A stretch of DNA of 64,000 bases from Micromonospora sp. NBC_01699 (GCF_036250065.1 NZ_CP109199.1:5704001-5768000), one strand, 5' to 3'. Counted from the first letter of the stretch, positions 33,009-46,032 are shown. The notes: generated by a model from the letters alone, not told the origin. Program-made: numbers and translations.

Positions 33009-34949
33009 TCAGGTCGGTGGGGCCGGCGTACGGTCCGGGTTCAGCGCGGCGATGATCGCCTCGGCGGTGCGACGCCCGATGCCGGGCACCTCGACGATCT
33101 CGTCCACTCCGGCGGCGGCGAGCCGCTTGACCGAGCCGAAGTGCCGCAGCAGCGCCTTGCGGCGTACCTCGCCGAGGCCGGGCACGTTGTCCAGGCCGGA
33201 GACGATCATCCGTTTCGACCGCCGCTCCCGGTGGAACGCGATGGCGAACCGGTGCGCCTCGTCGCGTACGCGTTGCAGCAGGTAGAGGCCCTCGGAGGTG
33301 CGCGGCAGGATGACCGGGAACTCGTCGTCGGGCAGCCATACCTCCTCCAGCCGCTTGGCCAGGCCGCAGAGCGCGATGTCGTCTATGCCCAACTCGGCCA
33401 GCGCCGCCGAGGCCGCCGCCACCTGCGGCTGACCACCGTCGACCACCACCAACTGCGGCGGGTACGCGAACCGGCGCGGCCGCCCGGTGGTCGGATCGAT
33501 GCCGGGGCGGTCCGGGTCGAGGGTGGTCTCCTCGCCCAGCTCACCGGTCTCCGCCCGAGCCTCCAGGTAGCGGGCGAACCGCCGCCGCAGCACCTCGGAC
33601 ATGGCGGACAGGTCGTCGGTGGCGCCGCGGACCACGAACCGGCGATATTCGCTCTTGCGGGGCAGCCCGTCCTCGAAGACGACCATGCTGGCGACGACGT
33701 CGGTGCCCTGGATCTGGGAGATGTCGTAACACTCGATCCGCAGCGGTGACGTACGCAGCCCGAGCGCCTCGGTGATCTCGTCCAGGGCCTTGCTGCGGGT
33801 GGTCAGATCGCCGGAGCGGCGCAGCTTGTGCCGGGTCAACGCCTCGCCCGCGTTGCGCCCGACCGTCTCCAGCAGCGACCGCTTGTCGCCGCGCTGCGGC
33901 ACCCGCAGGCTCACCCGGCTCCCCCGCTTGTCCGACAGCCAGTCGGCGAGCGCGTCGGCGTCCGGCGGCAGCGCCGGCACCAGCAGCTCGCGGGGCACGT
34001 CGGACTCGCCCTGCTCGCCGCCGTAGACCTGGGTGCAGAAGTGGTGCACCAGGTCACCGGTGGTCAGGTCCTCGACCTTCTCGACCACCCAGCCGCGCTG
34101 GCCGCGAACCCGGCCGTCGCGGACGTGGAAGACCTGCACGGCCGCCTCCAGGGGGTCCTCGGCGAACGCGACCACGTCGGCGTCGGTGCCGTCGCCGAGC
34201 ACCACGGTCTGCTTCTCCATCGCCCGGCGCAGCGCGGCGACGTCGTCGCGCAGCCGCGCGGCCAGCTCGAACTCCAGTTGCTCGCTGGCGTCGAGCATCT
34301 CCCGTTCGAGGCGGCGGACCATGCCGTCGGTCTTACCGGCCATGAAGTCGCAGAAGTTGTCCACTATCTGCCGGTGCTCGTCGGCGGAGACCCGGCCCAC
34401 GCAGGGCGCCGAGCACTTGCCGATGTCGCCGAGCAGGCACGGCCGACCGATCTGGCCGGCCCGCTTGAACACCCCGGCGGAGCAGGTACGCGACGGGAAG
34501 ACGCGCAACAGCAGGTCGAGCGTCTCGCGGATCGCCCAGGCGTGCGAGTACGGGCCGAAGTAGCGCACCCCCTTGCGCTTGGCGCCGCGCATCACCTGGA
34601 GTCTCGGATACTCCTCGTCCAGCGTCACCGCCAGGTACGGGTACGACTTGTCGTCCCGGTAGCGGACGTTGAACCGGGGGTCGTACTGCTTGATCCAGGA
34701 GTATTCGAGCTGGAGCGCCTCGACCTCGGTGCCGACGGTGACCCAGTCGACGGAGGCGGCGGTGGTGACCATCTGCTGGGTGCGCTGGTGCAGGTTCCAG
34801 GTGTCGCCGAAGTAGGAGTTGAGCCGGCTGCGCAGGCTTTTCGCCTTGCCGACGTAGATCACCCGGCCGGTCGGGTCGCGGAAGCGGTAAACCCCCGGAG
34901 CCTCCGGGATCGTGCCCGGGGCGGGACGGTAGGTCGAGGGGTCAGCCAC
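33009..34949 (-). CDS. uvrC: Excinuclease ABC subunit C
   Basis: About 646 residues, the family's normal size. The GIY-YIG nuclease domain starts with [20 protein letters not shown]. The UvrB-interacting UVR motif follows ([20 protein letters not shown]), then the RNase H-like nuclease domain ([31 protein letters not shown]). It ends with two helix-hairpin-helix motifs ([32 protein letters not shown]). I chose the GTG at 34949 ([15 protein letters not shown]), the conserved N-terminus, over an ATG at 34979. It makes the 3' incision in nucleotide excision repair with UvrA and UvrB. Its usual downstream neighbour rapZ is displaced by the insert. Confidence 0.95.
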   Translation of the reverse strand: MADPSTYRPAPGTIPEAPGVYRFRDPTGRVIYVGKAKSLRSRLNSYFGDTWNLHQRTQQMVTTAASVDWVTVGTEVEALQLEYSWIKQYDPRFNVRYRDDKSYPYLAVTLDEEYPRLQVMRGAKRKGVRYFGPYSHAWAIRETLDLLLRVFPSRTCSAGVFKRAGQIGRPCLLGDIGKCSAPCVGRVSADEHRQIVDNFCDFMAGKTDGMVRRLEREMLDASEQLEFELAARLRDDVAALRRAMEKQTVVLGDGTDADVVAFAEDPLEAAVQVFHVRDGRVRGQRGWVVEKVEDLTTGDLVHHFCTQVYGGEQGESDVPRELLVPALPPDADALADWLSDKRGSRVSLRVPQRGDKRSLLETVGRNAGEALTRHKLRRSGDLTTRSKALDEITEALGLRTSPLRIECYDISQIQGTDVVASMVVFEDGLPRKSEYRRFVVRGATDDLSAMSEVLRRRFARYLEARAETGELGEETTLDPDRPGIDPTTGRPRRFAYPPQLVVVDGGQPQVAAASAALAELGIDDIALCGLAKRLEEVWLPDDEFPVILPRTSEGLYLLQRVRDEAHRFAIAFHRERRSKRMIVSGLDNVPGLGEVRRKALLRHFGSVKRLAAAGVDEIVEVPGIGRRTAEAIIAALNPDRTPAPPT

Positions 34950-35085
34950 GCCAGCAAGCCTAGTCCGCACCCCTGTCATTCCCGGCCGAGCCCAACCGGG
35001 GCCGGAGCGGGACTCGGCCGAGGTCCAGCGGGTGGCCCGGATCCGGGCCCGGCGCGGTGTGCTCCGCGCCGGGCCGGCCGGTGGA

Positions 35086-35553
35086 TCAGGCGAGGGTGAT
35101 GTTCTCGCCGTCGACCTTGACTTCCTTGGCCGGCAGCGGCCGGGTGGCCGGTCCGGACTTCACCGAACCGTCGGTGATGGAGAACTTGCTGCCGTGGCAG
35201 GAGCAGTTGATCGTGCCGCCATCGACGTTGGTCACCGGGCAGTTCTGGTGGGTGCAGATAGCGCCGAACGCCTTGAACTCGCCCTGGCTCGGCTGGGTCA
35301 CCACCACGTCCTTGGCCGCGAAGATCAGCCCACCGCCGACCGGGACCTCACCGGTCTTGGTCAGCACGTCGGCTCCGGTGTTGGGCTCCGCCGCCTCGCC
35401 GCTGGCGGGCGGCGCGGCCGGCCCGGTCGAATCATCGGTGGAGTTGTCGGTGCCGCAGGCGGCGAGTACCACGGTCGCGCCGACGGCACCCGCACCCAAC
35501 AGCAGGGCGCGGCGGGTCTGCACCTGACCGGTCACGATCTGGTCGTCACTCAT
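35086..35553 (-). CDS. Rieske [2Fe-2S] lipoprotein
   Basis: 155 residues. The N-terminus has a twin-arginine-like signal ([21 protein letters not shown]) with a lipobox cysteine at residue 33, so the protein should be exported folded and anchored outside the membrane. The cluster-binding motifs are CTH (100-102) and CSCH (117-120), with C105 and C119 as the probable stabilising disulfide. An Asp/Thr/Pro-rich linker joins anchor and domain. It lies between uvrA and uvrC with no cytochrome b or oxygenase partner nearby, so its electron partner is unknown. Confidence 0.92.
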   Translation of the reverse strand: MSDDQIVTGQVQTRRALLLGAGAVGATVVLAACGTDNSTDDSTGPAAPPASGEAAEPNTGADVLTKTGEVPVGGGLIFAAKDVVVTQPSQGEFKAFGAICTHQNCPVTNVDGGTINCSCHGSKFSITDGSVKSGPATRPLPAKEVKVDGENITLA

Positions 35554-35654
35554 GCCTAGCCTTTCCTCTCGACTGTGGCGACCGCGACGGACTGGTGCCG
35601 CGGCCACGACAGTAGACACGCAAGATCGCCGGCATTGGTTCAGTTGGGCACGAT

Positions 35655-38717
<3,063 letters not shown>

Positions 38718-39011
38718 TGTCCGTGTACTCCCGGGAGAAGAAAGCGAGAACCCGTCCGTTCGGGACAGGTTACTGCGACTAAAAAGTTCTGTTATGTCGA
38801 GCTTCTGTGGTTCTGCCCAGCTTCGGCAGCAACACACCGTTTCGGCGATCTTGCCGCCGAGGTTCGCTGGCCGTGCAGACGCCAAGAATGCGCCTCGGCA
38901 ACTTTAGCCCCGGGGTACGACACTTTCTCCCGGCCGCCCATCCGCCCTGCTCAACGGGGTGGGCTGCCCGGGTCCGGCCCGGCACCGACCGGGCCGGGCC
39001 GAGCCCTCAGC

Positions 39012-40064
39012 CTACGGCCGGATCCGCCGATCCGTCCGGCCGCGCCGCCGCCCGCCGCGCGCCTCGGCCGCCAGCCGGGCGTCCCGGCGCCGGGTCTCGA
39101 ACGCCACCTCGCGTTGCAGCTTGCACCAGCTCTCCCAGCGGCGCGGGCTGAGCCCGCCGTCCTCCAGCGCGGCCCGGACCGCGCAGCCGGGCTCGACCCG
39201 GTGCGCGCAGTCGTCGAACCGGCAGGCAGCGGCCAGCTCCGCCACGTCGACGAAGGCGTGGTCCAGGCCACCGGCCGCGTCGAGCAGCCCCACCGCGCGG
39301 ATCCCCGGCGTGTCCAGCACCGCTCCCCCGCCGGGAATCGGGATCAACGCCCGGTACGTGGTGGTGTGCCGGCCCTTGCCGTCCACCCCCCGGATCCCCT
39401 GGGTGACCATCACGGGCGCCCCCGCCAGCGCGTTGACCAGCGTCGACTTGCCCGCACCGGACGGGCCGAGCAGCGCCAGCGTAAGGCCGGCGGCGACCCG
39501 TGGCCGCAGCTGCGCCAGCCCGGCGCCGGTCTGCGCGCTCACCGCCAGCACCGGTACGCCGGGCGCCACCTCGGCCACCTGGGCGGCCACCGCCGCCGGA
39601 TCGGGCACCAGGTCACACTTGGTCAGCACCACCAGCGGCTCGGCGCCGGACGCCCAGGCCAGGGCGAGCATCCGTTCGATCCGCGCCATGTCCGGCGTCG
39701 GGTGCATCGGCTCGACCACCGCGGCGGCGTCGAGGTTGGCGGCCAGCACCTGACCGGTGGCGGCCTTGCCGGCGGTCCGGCGCACGATCGCCGTACGCCG
39801 GGGCAGCACCACCTCGGCGGTGACCCGGTCATCCGGCCAGACCCGAACCAGCACCCAGTCACCGGCACACGGCAGGCGGGCCGGATCGGCGGCGGCACCG
39901 GCCAGGATCGCCCCGGCCAGACTGGCCCGGTACGTCCCGTCGGCGCAGAGTACGACGCACACCCCGCGATCCACCCGGACCACCCGGCCCGGACGCAGGT
40001 CGTGCCTGGAATACGCGCTGCCCAGCGCGGCGTCCCAGCCCAGGGACGCGAGATCGAACCTCAT
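39012..40064 (-). CDS. rsgA: Ribosome small-subunit-dependent GTPase A
   Basis: 350 residues of the circularly permuted GTPase RsgA (YjeQ), which assists 30S subunit maturation. An N-terminal OB-fold-like region comes first. The G4 motif TKCD (148-151) precedes the P-loop GPSGAGKST (200-208), which is the permuted order. DTPG follows at about 251. The C-terminal zinc knuckle is C281, C286, H288 and C294 (CRFDDCAHRVEPGC). The ATG at 40064 begins MRFDLASLGWD. A basic tail ends the protein. Confidence 0.95.
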   Translation of the reverse strand: MRFDLASLGWDAALGSAYSRHDLRPGRVVRVDRGVCVVLCADGTYRASLAGAILAGAAADPARLPCAGDWVLVRVWPDDRVTAEVVLPRRTAIVRRTAGKAATGQVLAANLDAAAVVEPMHPTPDMARIERMLALAWASGAEPLVVLTKCDLVPDPAAVAAQVAEVAPGVPVLAVSAQTGAGLAQLRPRVAAGLTLALLGPSGAGKSTLVNALAGAPVMVTQGIRGVDGKGRHTTTYRALIPIPGGGAVLDTPGIRAVGLLDAAGGLDHAFVDVAELAAACRFDDCAHRVEPGCAVRAALEDGGLSPRRWESWCKLQREVAFETRRRDARLAAEARGGRRRGRTDRRIRP

Positions 40065-40260
40065 GTCAGCCCTCGTCAGAAGTGGTGAACAGGGATGCGG
40101 GAGACGCGCACGACGACCGGCATGGTCCCCACCTCCCCTCCGACTCCCGGGTGACGCGTTCACCTCGAACGGTAAGGGCTGCCGACGATCCACCGAAAGC
40201 CATTTCCGGGTACGGCCCGCCGATGACCACCGGCGGGGCCGGGACGGCTAGGGTCGGAAT

Positions 40261-40977
40261 GTGACCGTTGACCCCCTGGTTCTGATCGCCGAGGTGGACC
40301 GCGCCACGGAGCGGCTGCTCCGTACCGCCGGCACGCTCGACCAAACCACCCTGGCCGAACCGTCGCGACTGCCCGGCTGGAGCCGCGGGCATGTGTTGAC
40401 CCACCTCGCCCGCAGCGCCGACGCGCTGGTGAACCTGCTCACCGGTGCCCGGACCGGCCGCAACATCCCGCCGTACGCCAGCGTGCAGGCCCGCAACGCC
40501 GACATCGACGCGGGCGCCGGCCGCCCGATCGCGGAGCAGCTGGACGACCTGCGCGCCGGCGCCAAGCGGTTCGCCGAGGCGGTTGCCGCGATGCCCGTGG
40601 ACGCCTGGGCGGCGGTGGTGCGGTCGCACCGCGGTGACCGGGTGGCGGCGGTGCTGGTCTGGACCCGGCTGCGTGAGCTTGAGGTGCACCACGTCGACCT
40701 CGCCGTCGGCTACGAGCCGGTCGACTGGCCCGAGGGCTTCGCCCAGCGGCTGCTCAACGAGGCGGCCGGCGACCTGGCCGGCCGCGACGACGTACCGCCG
40801 CTGGTGCTGGAGCCGACCGACGCCGGCCGCACCCTGACCGTCGGCCCGGCCGATGCCGGACCCACCGTCGCCGGCCCGGCGCACCTGCTCGCCGGCTGGC
40901 TGATCGGCCGGTCCACCGGTGCCGGGCTCACCGTCACCCCGAGCGGCCCCTTGCCCACCCCACCGGACTGGATGTAG
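40261..40977 (+). CDS. Maleylpyruvate isomerase-family mycothiol-dependent enzyme
   Basis: About 238 residues of the DinB-like mycothiol-dependent maleylpyruvate isomerase family. LIAEVDRATERLLRTAGTLD starts the helical bundle. The metal-binding histidines are in SRGHVLTHLARSADALVNLL and RELEVHHVDLAVGY. The start is the GTG at 40261. It is followed nine bases later by a metallo-hydrolase gene. Mycothiol is the actinobacterial thiol, so the pair probably handles a thiol conjugate; the substrate is unknown. Confidence 0.88.
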   Translation: MTVDPLVLIAEVDRATERLLRTAGTLDQTTLAEPSRLPGWSRGHVLTHLARSADALVNLLTGARTGRNIPPYASVQARNADIDAGAGRPIAEQLDDLRAGAKRFAEAVAAMPVDAWAAVVRSHRGDRVAAVLVWTRLRELEVHHVDLAVGYEPVDWPEGFAQRLLNEAAGDLAGRDDVPPLVLEPTDAGRTLTVGPADAGPTVAGPAHLLAGWLIGRSTGAGLTVTPSGPLPTPPDWM

Positions 40978-40986
40978 AGGTACGAG

Positions 40987-41637
40987 ATGAGTTACCGCGG
41001 AGATGTCTCGCCCGGGGGCGCGCCCGACGTACGCGACCTGGACGATCTCACCATCACCAAGGTGTCGGTCGGGCCGATGGAGAACAACGCCTACCTGGTC
41101 CGCTGCCGCTCCACCGGCGACCAGGTGCTGATCGACGCGGCCAACGAGGCGCCCCGGCTGCTGGAGCTGGCCGGCGAGACCGGGCTCAGCCACGTGATCA
41201 CCACGCACCGGCACATGGACCACTGGGTGGCGTTGGAGGAGGTGGTGGCGGCCACCGGCGCGATCAGCCTGGCCCACACCGCCGACGCCGAGGGCCTGCC
41301 GATCGACTCGGAGACGCTGGTCGACGGCGACACCGTACGGGTCGGTGGCTGCGCGCTGGAGGTGATCCACCTGGTCGGACACACGCCGGGCTCGATCGCG
41401 CTGCTCTACAGCGATCCGGCCGGCGTCCCGCACCTGTTCACCGGCGACAGTTTGTTTCCCGGTGGACCAGGCAAAACGACCGATCCGGCACATTTCGACA
41501 GCATCATGAACGACCTGGAGAGCAAGGTCTTCGACCGGCTGCCGGACGAAACCTGGTTCTACCCCGGTCACGGCCGCGACTCGACCCTCGGCGCGGAGCG
41601 CCCGTCGCTCGGGGAGTGGCGGGCCCGCGGCTGGTAG
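40987..41637 (+). CDS. MBL-fold metallo-hydrolase (glyoxalase II-like)
   Basis: 216 residues of the metallo-beta-lactamase fold. The metal-binding motif is THRHMDHW (H74, H76, D78, H79), followed by HLVGHTPGSIAL, LFTGDSLFPGGPG and the last histidine in YPGHGRDSTLG. The fold and motif spacing are those of hydroxyacylglutathione hydrolase-like thioesterases. It is operonic with the mycothiol-type enzyme upstream, which suggests hydrolysis of a mycothiol thioester, by inference. Confidence 0.9.
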   Translation: MSYRGDVSPGGAPDVRDLDDLTITKVSVGPMENNAYLVRCRSTGDQVLIDAANEAPRLLELAGETGLSHVITTHRHMDHWVALEEVVAATGAISLAHTADAEGLPIDSETLVDGDTVRVGGCALEVIHLVGHTPGSIALLYSDPAGVPHLFTGDSLFPGGPGKTTDPAHFDSIMNDLESKVFDRLPDETWFYPGHGRDSTLGAERPSLGEWRARGW

Positions 41638-41715
41638 TCCGGCCACCCGTACCGGGCACTCGGTCGGCCGTCCGACTCGGCGGCCGTCCGACCGACACCC
41701 CGGGCGGGACGTCGG

Positions 41716-42030
41716 TCAGAGTTCGAAGAGGTCCTTCAACGCCTCGCCGATCCGGGACATGCTCGCCCCGGTGGCCATGCCGACCCGCTCGACACCGGCG
41801 ACGGCCGGCACCCGGCGCATCCGGTTGACCACCACCACCCCGGTCATCGGGTCGGGCTCGGCCAGCGGTACGACAAACGGCGGCAGTTCCGCAGAGCCGC
41901 GCTGGCGGACGATCGGCGCGCAGTACGGCGACGCGCTCGGCCGATCGTTGTGCGCGTCACCGGAGAGCACGATCACCCGGTAGCGCACCTGACTGGGATC
42001 ACCCACGGTCCAGATCTCACCGCGGTTCAC
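41716..42030 (-). CDS. MazF/PemK-like toxin
   Basis: 104 residues. MNRGEIWTVGDPSQVRYRVI is the standard MazF-like opening (the RGEIW motif), and PFVVPLAEPDPMTGVVVVNR is the second conserved strand region. Family members are sequence-specific endoribonucleases that inhibit translation and growth. The ATG overlaps the stop of the upstream antitoxin-like gene by four bases, the usual two-gene toxin-antitoxin layout. The RNA target is unknown. Confidence 0.85.
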   Translation of the reverse strand: MNRGEIWTVGDPSQVRYRVIVLSGDAHNDRPSASPYCAPIVRQRGSAELPPFVVPLAEPDPMTGVVVVNRMRRVPAVAGVERVGMATGASMSRIGEALKDLFEL

Positions 42031-42278
42031 GCCGCCTCGGCCAGGTCATTCCAACCCGCTTCGAGGTTGTCGGCGAGCCGGTCGAACCCGTCGAGCTCAT
42101 CGCGTACGTCCGGGTTGGCGGCCAGCCACTCGTCCTGCCGGCGGGCGGCGTCGCGCATCGCCTCCCGACGAGCGGCCCGGTCGATCCAGGCGGACAGCGA
42201 CATGCCCTCCTGGCCGGCGGCGGCGCGGGCGCGGGCGAGTGTGTCGGGGTTCAGACTCAGCGTGACCTTGTCTGCCAT
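42027..42278 (-). CDS. MazE-like ribbon-helix-helix antitoxin
   Basis: About 83 residues. MADKVTLSLNPDTLARARAA followed by GMSLSAWIDRAARREA is a ribbon-helix-helix DNA-binding domain, and the acidic C-terminal half (LDGFDRLADNLEAGWNDLAEAA) is likely the toxin-binding part. I prefer the ATG at 42278; an ATG at 42290 would add four residues. It is translationally coupled to the MazF-like gene. Short repeated motifs upstream suggest autoregulation. Confidence 0.82.
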   Translation of the reverse strand: MADKVTLSLNPDTLARARAAAGQEGMSLSAWIDRAARREAMRDAARRQDEWLAANPDVRDELDGFDRLADNLEAGWNDLAEAA

Positions 42279-42305
42279 ACGGAGCACCATACTCGTGGTG
42301 GTATG
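42275..42305. promoter_or_regulatory. Candidate autoregulatory repeats of the toxin-antitoxin operon
   Basis: CCATAC occurs at 42275-42280 and again at 42287-42292, and its inverted form GTATG at 42301-42305. The spacing is about one DNA turn (12-13 bases). Closely spaced short repeats at the promoter and start region are what ribbon-helix-helix antitoxins usually bind. Confidence 0.4.
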
Positions 42306-42477
42306 CCCGGCGGTACATTCCGCCGGACGACCGCACCTTCGCGCGTGTCAGCGCTCCGGCCCCGACAGCGCCGACCGGCGCAGGTAACCGGCCACGGCCG
42401 GCGGCACCAGGTGCTCCCAGCCCACCATCGGTGTCCGAATTTGGGCAGCCCGGCCGACCAGGGGCTAACCTCGCCGG

Positions 42478-43131
42478 GTGAATTGGCTGGACATCATCGG
42501 TTGGCTCGGCTCCGCAGTGCTGGTCTGGTCCCTGTTGCAGACCCGGGTACTGCGGCTGCGCGCACTGAACCTGGTCGGCTCCCTGGTGCTGATCGGCTAC
42601 AACGCCGCCCTACAGGTCTGGCCGGGGGTCGGGCTGAACGTGGTGATCGCGGTGATCAACATCTGGTACCTGCGCCGGATGCTCGCCACCCGGCACGACG
42701 AGCGGACCTACGAGGTGGTCGAGGTCGGCACCGGCGACGGCTTCCTGGCCCACACGCTGCGCGTACACGGCGCCGACATCGCCCGGTTCAACCCGGGCTT
42801 CGAGTGGCACGGCACCGAGCCGGACCGGACGGCCTTCCTGGTCGTACGCGCCGACGAGGTGGTCGGCGTGGTCCTGGTCGACGGACGGGAGAGCGGCGTG
42901 GCCCGAATCGAGCTGGACTACGTGACCCAGCGGTTCCGGGACTTCACCCCCGGCGAGTTCGTCTACCGACGCAGCCGGCTGTTCACCGACCGGGGCTTCC
43001 GCCGGGTGGTCAGCCCGCCCGCGATGGTGGCGCCGTACTACGACCGGCTCGGCTTCCGGCGCGACGGCGACTCGTGGGTCCTCGACCTGCCACCGGTCAA
43101 CTCAGCAGCTGGAGCACGTCCATCCGACTGA
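42478..43131 (+). CDS. Membrane protein with C-terminal acetyltransferase-like domain
   Basis: 217 residues in two parts. Residues 1-65 form two to three hydrophobic segments (DIIGWLGSAVLVWSLLQTRV, GSLVLIGYNAAL, LNVVIAVINIWYL), reminiscent of YgjV-type small membrane proteins. The rest is soluble and contains FLVVRADEVVGVVLVDGR and a GNAT-like end (PPAMVAPYYDRLGFRRDGDS). The start is a GTG at 42478. The 3' end overlaps a convergent methyltransferase gene by 35 bases. The function is unknown. Confidence 0.75.
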   Translation: MNWLDIIGWLGSAVLVWSLLQTRVLRLRALNLVGSLVLIGYNAALQVWPGVGLNVVIAVINIWYLRRMLATRHDERTYEVVEVGTGDGFLAHTLRVHGADIARFNPGFEWHGTEPDRTAFLVVRADEVVGVVLVDGRESGVARIELDYVTQRFRDFTPGEFVYRRSRLFTDRGFRRVVSPPAMVAPYYDRLGFRRDGDSWVLDLPPVNSAAGARPSD

Positions 43132-43786
43132 TCTCCGCGTCCTCGACCGAGTCGCTGGCCGAACCGTGGTAGCTGGCCAGCACCCGGAACCGGTCCGCCG
43201 GTAGGTAGACCCGACCGGGATCGCCGACCAGCACCCTGGCCCCCCGCGCGGCGGCCCGCTCCAGGAACGGCAGCATCCGGTCGGCCAGGGCCCGGCGGTA
43301 GAAGACGTCACCGGCCAGGACCAGGTCCGCCGCGAAGCCGTCGCCGTCGAGCAGATCGCCGTCGGCCTGGTCCACCTCGACCTCGTTCGCCCGCGCGTTC
43401 ATCCCGATCACAGCCAGCGCGTACGGGTCGATGTCGTTGGCGATCACCGTCGCCGCCCCGGCCAGCCCGGCGGCGATCGCGGCGAGCCCGGACCCGGCCG
43501 CCAGGTCGAGTACGCGCAGACCGGTGACCGCCTCGGGATGGTCCAGCACGTACCGGGCCAGGGCCTGCCCACCCGGCCACGCCGACGCCCAGTACGGCGG
43601 CGCCAGCACCGCCCCGGCCTCGGCCTCCATCCTGGCCCACCAGACGATGGCGTCCTCGGCCAGGTGCAGGCGTACCTCGGGCACGAACGGAACCTCGACC
43701 AGCCGGAGCCGGTCCAGGCCATCGGCACCGGTCGCGGAGATCTTGGTTTCGAGATCGGCTAGCGGTCCCGCCGTCCGTCTCGTCAC
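43097..43786 (-). CDS. Class I SAM-dependent methyltransferase (PrmA/nicotinamide methylase-like)
   Basis: About 229 residues. [20 protein letters not shown] followed by [19 protein letters not shown] (motif I) and [19 protein letters not shown] (motif II) match the predicted protein or nicotinamide N-methyltransferase group. [20 protein letters not shown] is the post-II region. The start is a GTG at 43786. The substrate cannot be read from the sequence. Confidence 0.85.
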   Translation of the reverse strand: MTRRTAGPLADLETKISATGADGLDRLRLVEVPFVPEVRLHLAEDAIVWWARMEAEAGAVLAPPYWASAWPGGQALARYVLDHPEAVTGLRVLDLAAGSGLAAIAAGLAGAATVIANDIDPYALAVIGMNARANEVEVDQADGDLLDGDGFAADLVLAGDVFYRRALADRMLPFLERAAARGARVLVGDPGRVYLPADRFRVLASYHGSASDSVEDAEISRMDVLQLLS

Positions 43787-43937
43787 CGGTCCAGCATGCC
43801 CCAGACGGGGCCCTCGGGCGCCGGATTTCGGCCGGGTGTCGCCTAGCCGCGACTTCGCGCCGCATCAACCGGGTCGGAACGCTAGTGTCGGTGAGGTGTG
43901 GGACGACCACCGTCGCACACCCGTTAAGGAGATTTGG

Positions 43938-44141
43938 ATGGCAACCGGCACCGTGAAGTGGTTCAACTCAGAAAAGGGCTTCGGCTTCATCGAGCAGGAC
44001 GGCGGAGGACCGGACGTCTTCGTCCACTACTCCGCCATCGACAGCCAGGGCTACCGGGAGCTCAACGAGGGTCAGCAGGTCGAGTTCGAGGTGACCCAGG
44101 GGCAGAAGGGTCCGCAGGCGGCGAATGTCCGGCCGCGCTGA
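43938..44141 (+). CDS. cspA: Cold shock protein, CspA family
   Basis: 67-residue single-strand nucleic-acid chaperone with one cold shock domain. RNP1 KGFGFIE (13-19) and RNP2 DVFVH (26-30) are intact. AAGGAG lies seven bases upstream of the ATG. Transcribed alone. The last 80 bases overlap, tail to tail, the convergent DedA gene. Confidence 0.95.
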   Translation: MATGTVKWFNSEKGFGFIEQDGGGPDVFVHYSAIDSQGYRELNEGQQVEFEVTQGQKGPQAANVRPR

Positions 44142-44733
44142 GCCAACGGCGGCGGGCACCGTACAGCACCACCCAGCCGACGGTCAGGCCGATTCCGACC
44201 GTCGCGATCATCGTGAACGACTCTCCGGGCAACAGTCCACCGAGTGAGTTCGCCGCTGTGCCCAGCAGCACGTACAGCCCGGCCCAGAGCGCGGCACCGA
44301 GTGCCGCACAGGAGACGAAGCGGCGGTAGGACATTCGTAGACCGCCGGCGGCCAGTGGCAGCAACGCGTTGAACACCGGCAGGAACGGGGCCACCATCAC
44401 CATCCGGCCGCCACCGCGGTGCAGGATGCCCTCGGCGGCGGCCCACCTCGCCTCGCCGATCCAGGCTCCGATCCGGCCGTGCCGGATCCGGTCGCCGAAC
44501 AGCCGGCCGGCGAGGAAGCTCAACGACCAGCCGACCACGCAGCCGGCAATCACGCTGAGGTAGGCACCGGCGGGTCCGCCCGGTCGGCCGGTGCCCACCA
44601 CGGCGAGCACCGCGATGTCGCCGGGCACCAGCACGCCCACCAGCGGGATCGTGTCCAGCAACATGATCACGCCGAGCCCCGCCAGGTACAGCGCGGCCGG
44701 CAGCTCACCGAGCTGCGTCAACCAGTCCGCCAT
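44062..44733 (-). CDS. DedA-family membrane protein
   Basis: About 223 residues with several hydrophobic helices. [20 protein letters not shown] and [19 protein letters not shown], with later [20 protein letters not shown], match the DedA/SNARE-associated family implicated in lipid carrier flipping and membrane homeostasis. I chose the ATG at 44733 ([16 protein letters not shown]). The last 25 residues are Pro/Ser-rich and are encoded opposite the end of cspA. Confidence 0.88.
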   Translation of the reverse strand: MADWLTQLGELPAALYLAGLGVIMLLDTIPLVGVLVPGDIAVLAVVGTGRPGGPAGAYLSVIAGCVVGWSLSFLAGRLFGDRIRHGRIGAWIGEARWAAAEGILHRGGGRMVMVAPFLPVFNALLPLAAGGLRMSYRRFVSCAALGAALWAGLYVLLGTAANSLGGLLPGESFTMIATVGIGLTVGWVVLYGARRRWLSAAGHSPPADPSAPGSPRTRPADPR

Positions 44734-44922
44734 GCCCACACCCCCGCTGTGCCATGACCCCACCGTAGGCGGATCGGCCAACAAAAACCTCCGGGACAGA
44801 CCCCTCGATCACCACCGGAAACCCCTGAATCCACTCAGGGGAGTCCCCGATTTCCCGATCACACCCGAAACTGTCTCGGCATCGATTGCCGTCCCCGCCC
44901 CGACCGGCTACGGTCAGCGGCC

Positions 44923-46032
44923 GTGGACGCTGACTTCCTCATCATCGGCGGTGGGATAGCCGGCGCCAGCGCGGGCTACCATCTGGCCGCGTACGGGCGG
45001 GTGGTCCTGCTGGAGATGGAGCAGGTCACCGGCTACCACGCGACCGGGCGTTCGGCCGCGTTGTTCTCCGAGTACTACGGCGGTCCGGTGGTGCGGGCGT
45101 TGGCCTCGGCCAGCCGGTCCTTCCTGGATGGTCCGCCGCCGGGCTTCTGCGCTGCCCCGCTGCTCACCCCGCGCGGGATGCTGGCGCTCTGCCCGGCCGG
45201 TGGGGACGCCAGCTTCGACGCGGCACTGGCCGACGAACTCGCCGCGCCGACCCCGGCCCGCGAGATCGACCCGGCCGAGGTGCGGTCGTACTGTCCGATC
45301 ATCCGGCCCGGCCGCTACCACCGGGCGATGGTCCGCCCGGCCACGCAGGACATCGACGTGGACGCGCTGCACCAGGGCTTCCTGCGGGGCATCCGGGCGG
45401 GCGGCGGGCGGGTGGTGCGGTCGGCCCGGGTCCGGGAGCTGGGCCCGGTGGTCGGCGGCTGGCGGGCGGAGACGGACGCCGGGCCTTTCACCGGTGGGCA
45501 GGTGGTCAACGCCGCCGGTGCCTGGGCCGACCAGGTGGCCGAGCTGGCCGGGGTACGCCCGGTCGGCCTGACCCCGCTGCGGCGGACCGCGTTCCTGGTG
45601 GACCTGCCGGACGGGGTCAGCGCGCACCGGTGGCCGATGGTGTCGGACGTGGCGGAGACGTTCTACTTCAAGCCGGAGTCGGGCCGGCTGCTGATCTCGC
45701 CGGCCGACGCCACCCCGACCCCGGCGGGTGACGTCCGCCCCGACGACCTCGACGTCGCGGTCGGCGCGGCCAGGGTGGAGGAGGCCACCACCCTGACCAT
45801 CCGGCGGGTGCACCGCGCCTGGGCCGGGCTGCGCACGGCGGCCGCCGACGACGTGCCGGTGGTCGGCCGGTCCGCGGACGCGGAGGGTTTTCTCTGGCTG
45901 GCCGGCCTGAGCGGGTACGGCATGCAGATCGCCCCGAGCGTCGGCCGCCTGCTCGCGGCCCTGGCCACCGGGGCCACCCCGCCCGACCCGGGCATCGACC
46001 CGGCCCTCGTCGCACCCGACCGCCTGCACTGA
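44923..46032 (+). CDS. FAD-dependent oxidoreductase, glycine/D-amino acid oxidase (DAO) family
   Basis: 369 residues. The dinucleotide-binding N-terminus is FLIIGGGIAGASAGYHLAAY. GYHATGRSAALFSEYYGG, VVNAAGAWADQVAELAG and the C-terminal GLSGYGMQIAPSVGRLLA are typical DAO-fold segments. The start is a GTG at 44923. Likely oxidises an amine or an N-alkyl or D-amino acid; the substrate is unknown. Transcribed alone and followed by tandem repeats. Confidence 0.9.
   Translation: MDADFLIIGGGIAGASAGYHLAAYGRVVLLEMEQVTGYHATGRSAALFSEYYGGPVVRALASASRSFLDGPPPGFCAAPLLTPRGMLALCPAGGDASFDAALADELAAPTPAREIDPAEVRSYCPIIRPGRYHRAMVRPATQDIDVDALHQGFLRGIRAGGGRVVRSARVRELGPVVGGWRAETDAGPFTGGQVVNAAGAWADQVAELAGVRPVGLTPLRRTAFLVDLPDGVSAHRWPMVSDVAETFYFKPESGRLLISPADATPTPAGDVRPDDLDVAVGAARVEEATTLTIRRVHRAWAGLRTAAADDVPVVGRSADAEGFLWLAGLSGYGMQIAPSVGRLLAALATGATPPDPGIDPALVAPDRLH

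Noticed and set aside
38718-38800. A possible LexA box upstream of uvrA (GAAC and GTTC near 38750)
   Set aside because: The half-sites are separated by six bases instead of the four expected in the actinobacterial SOS box.
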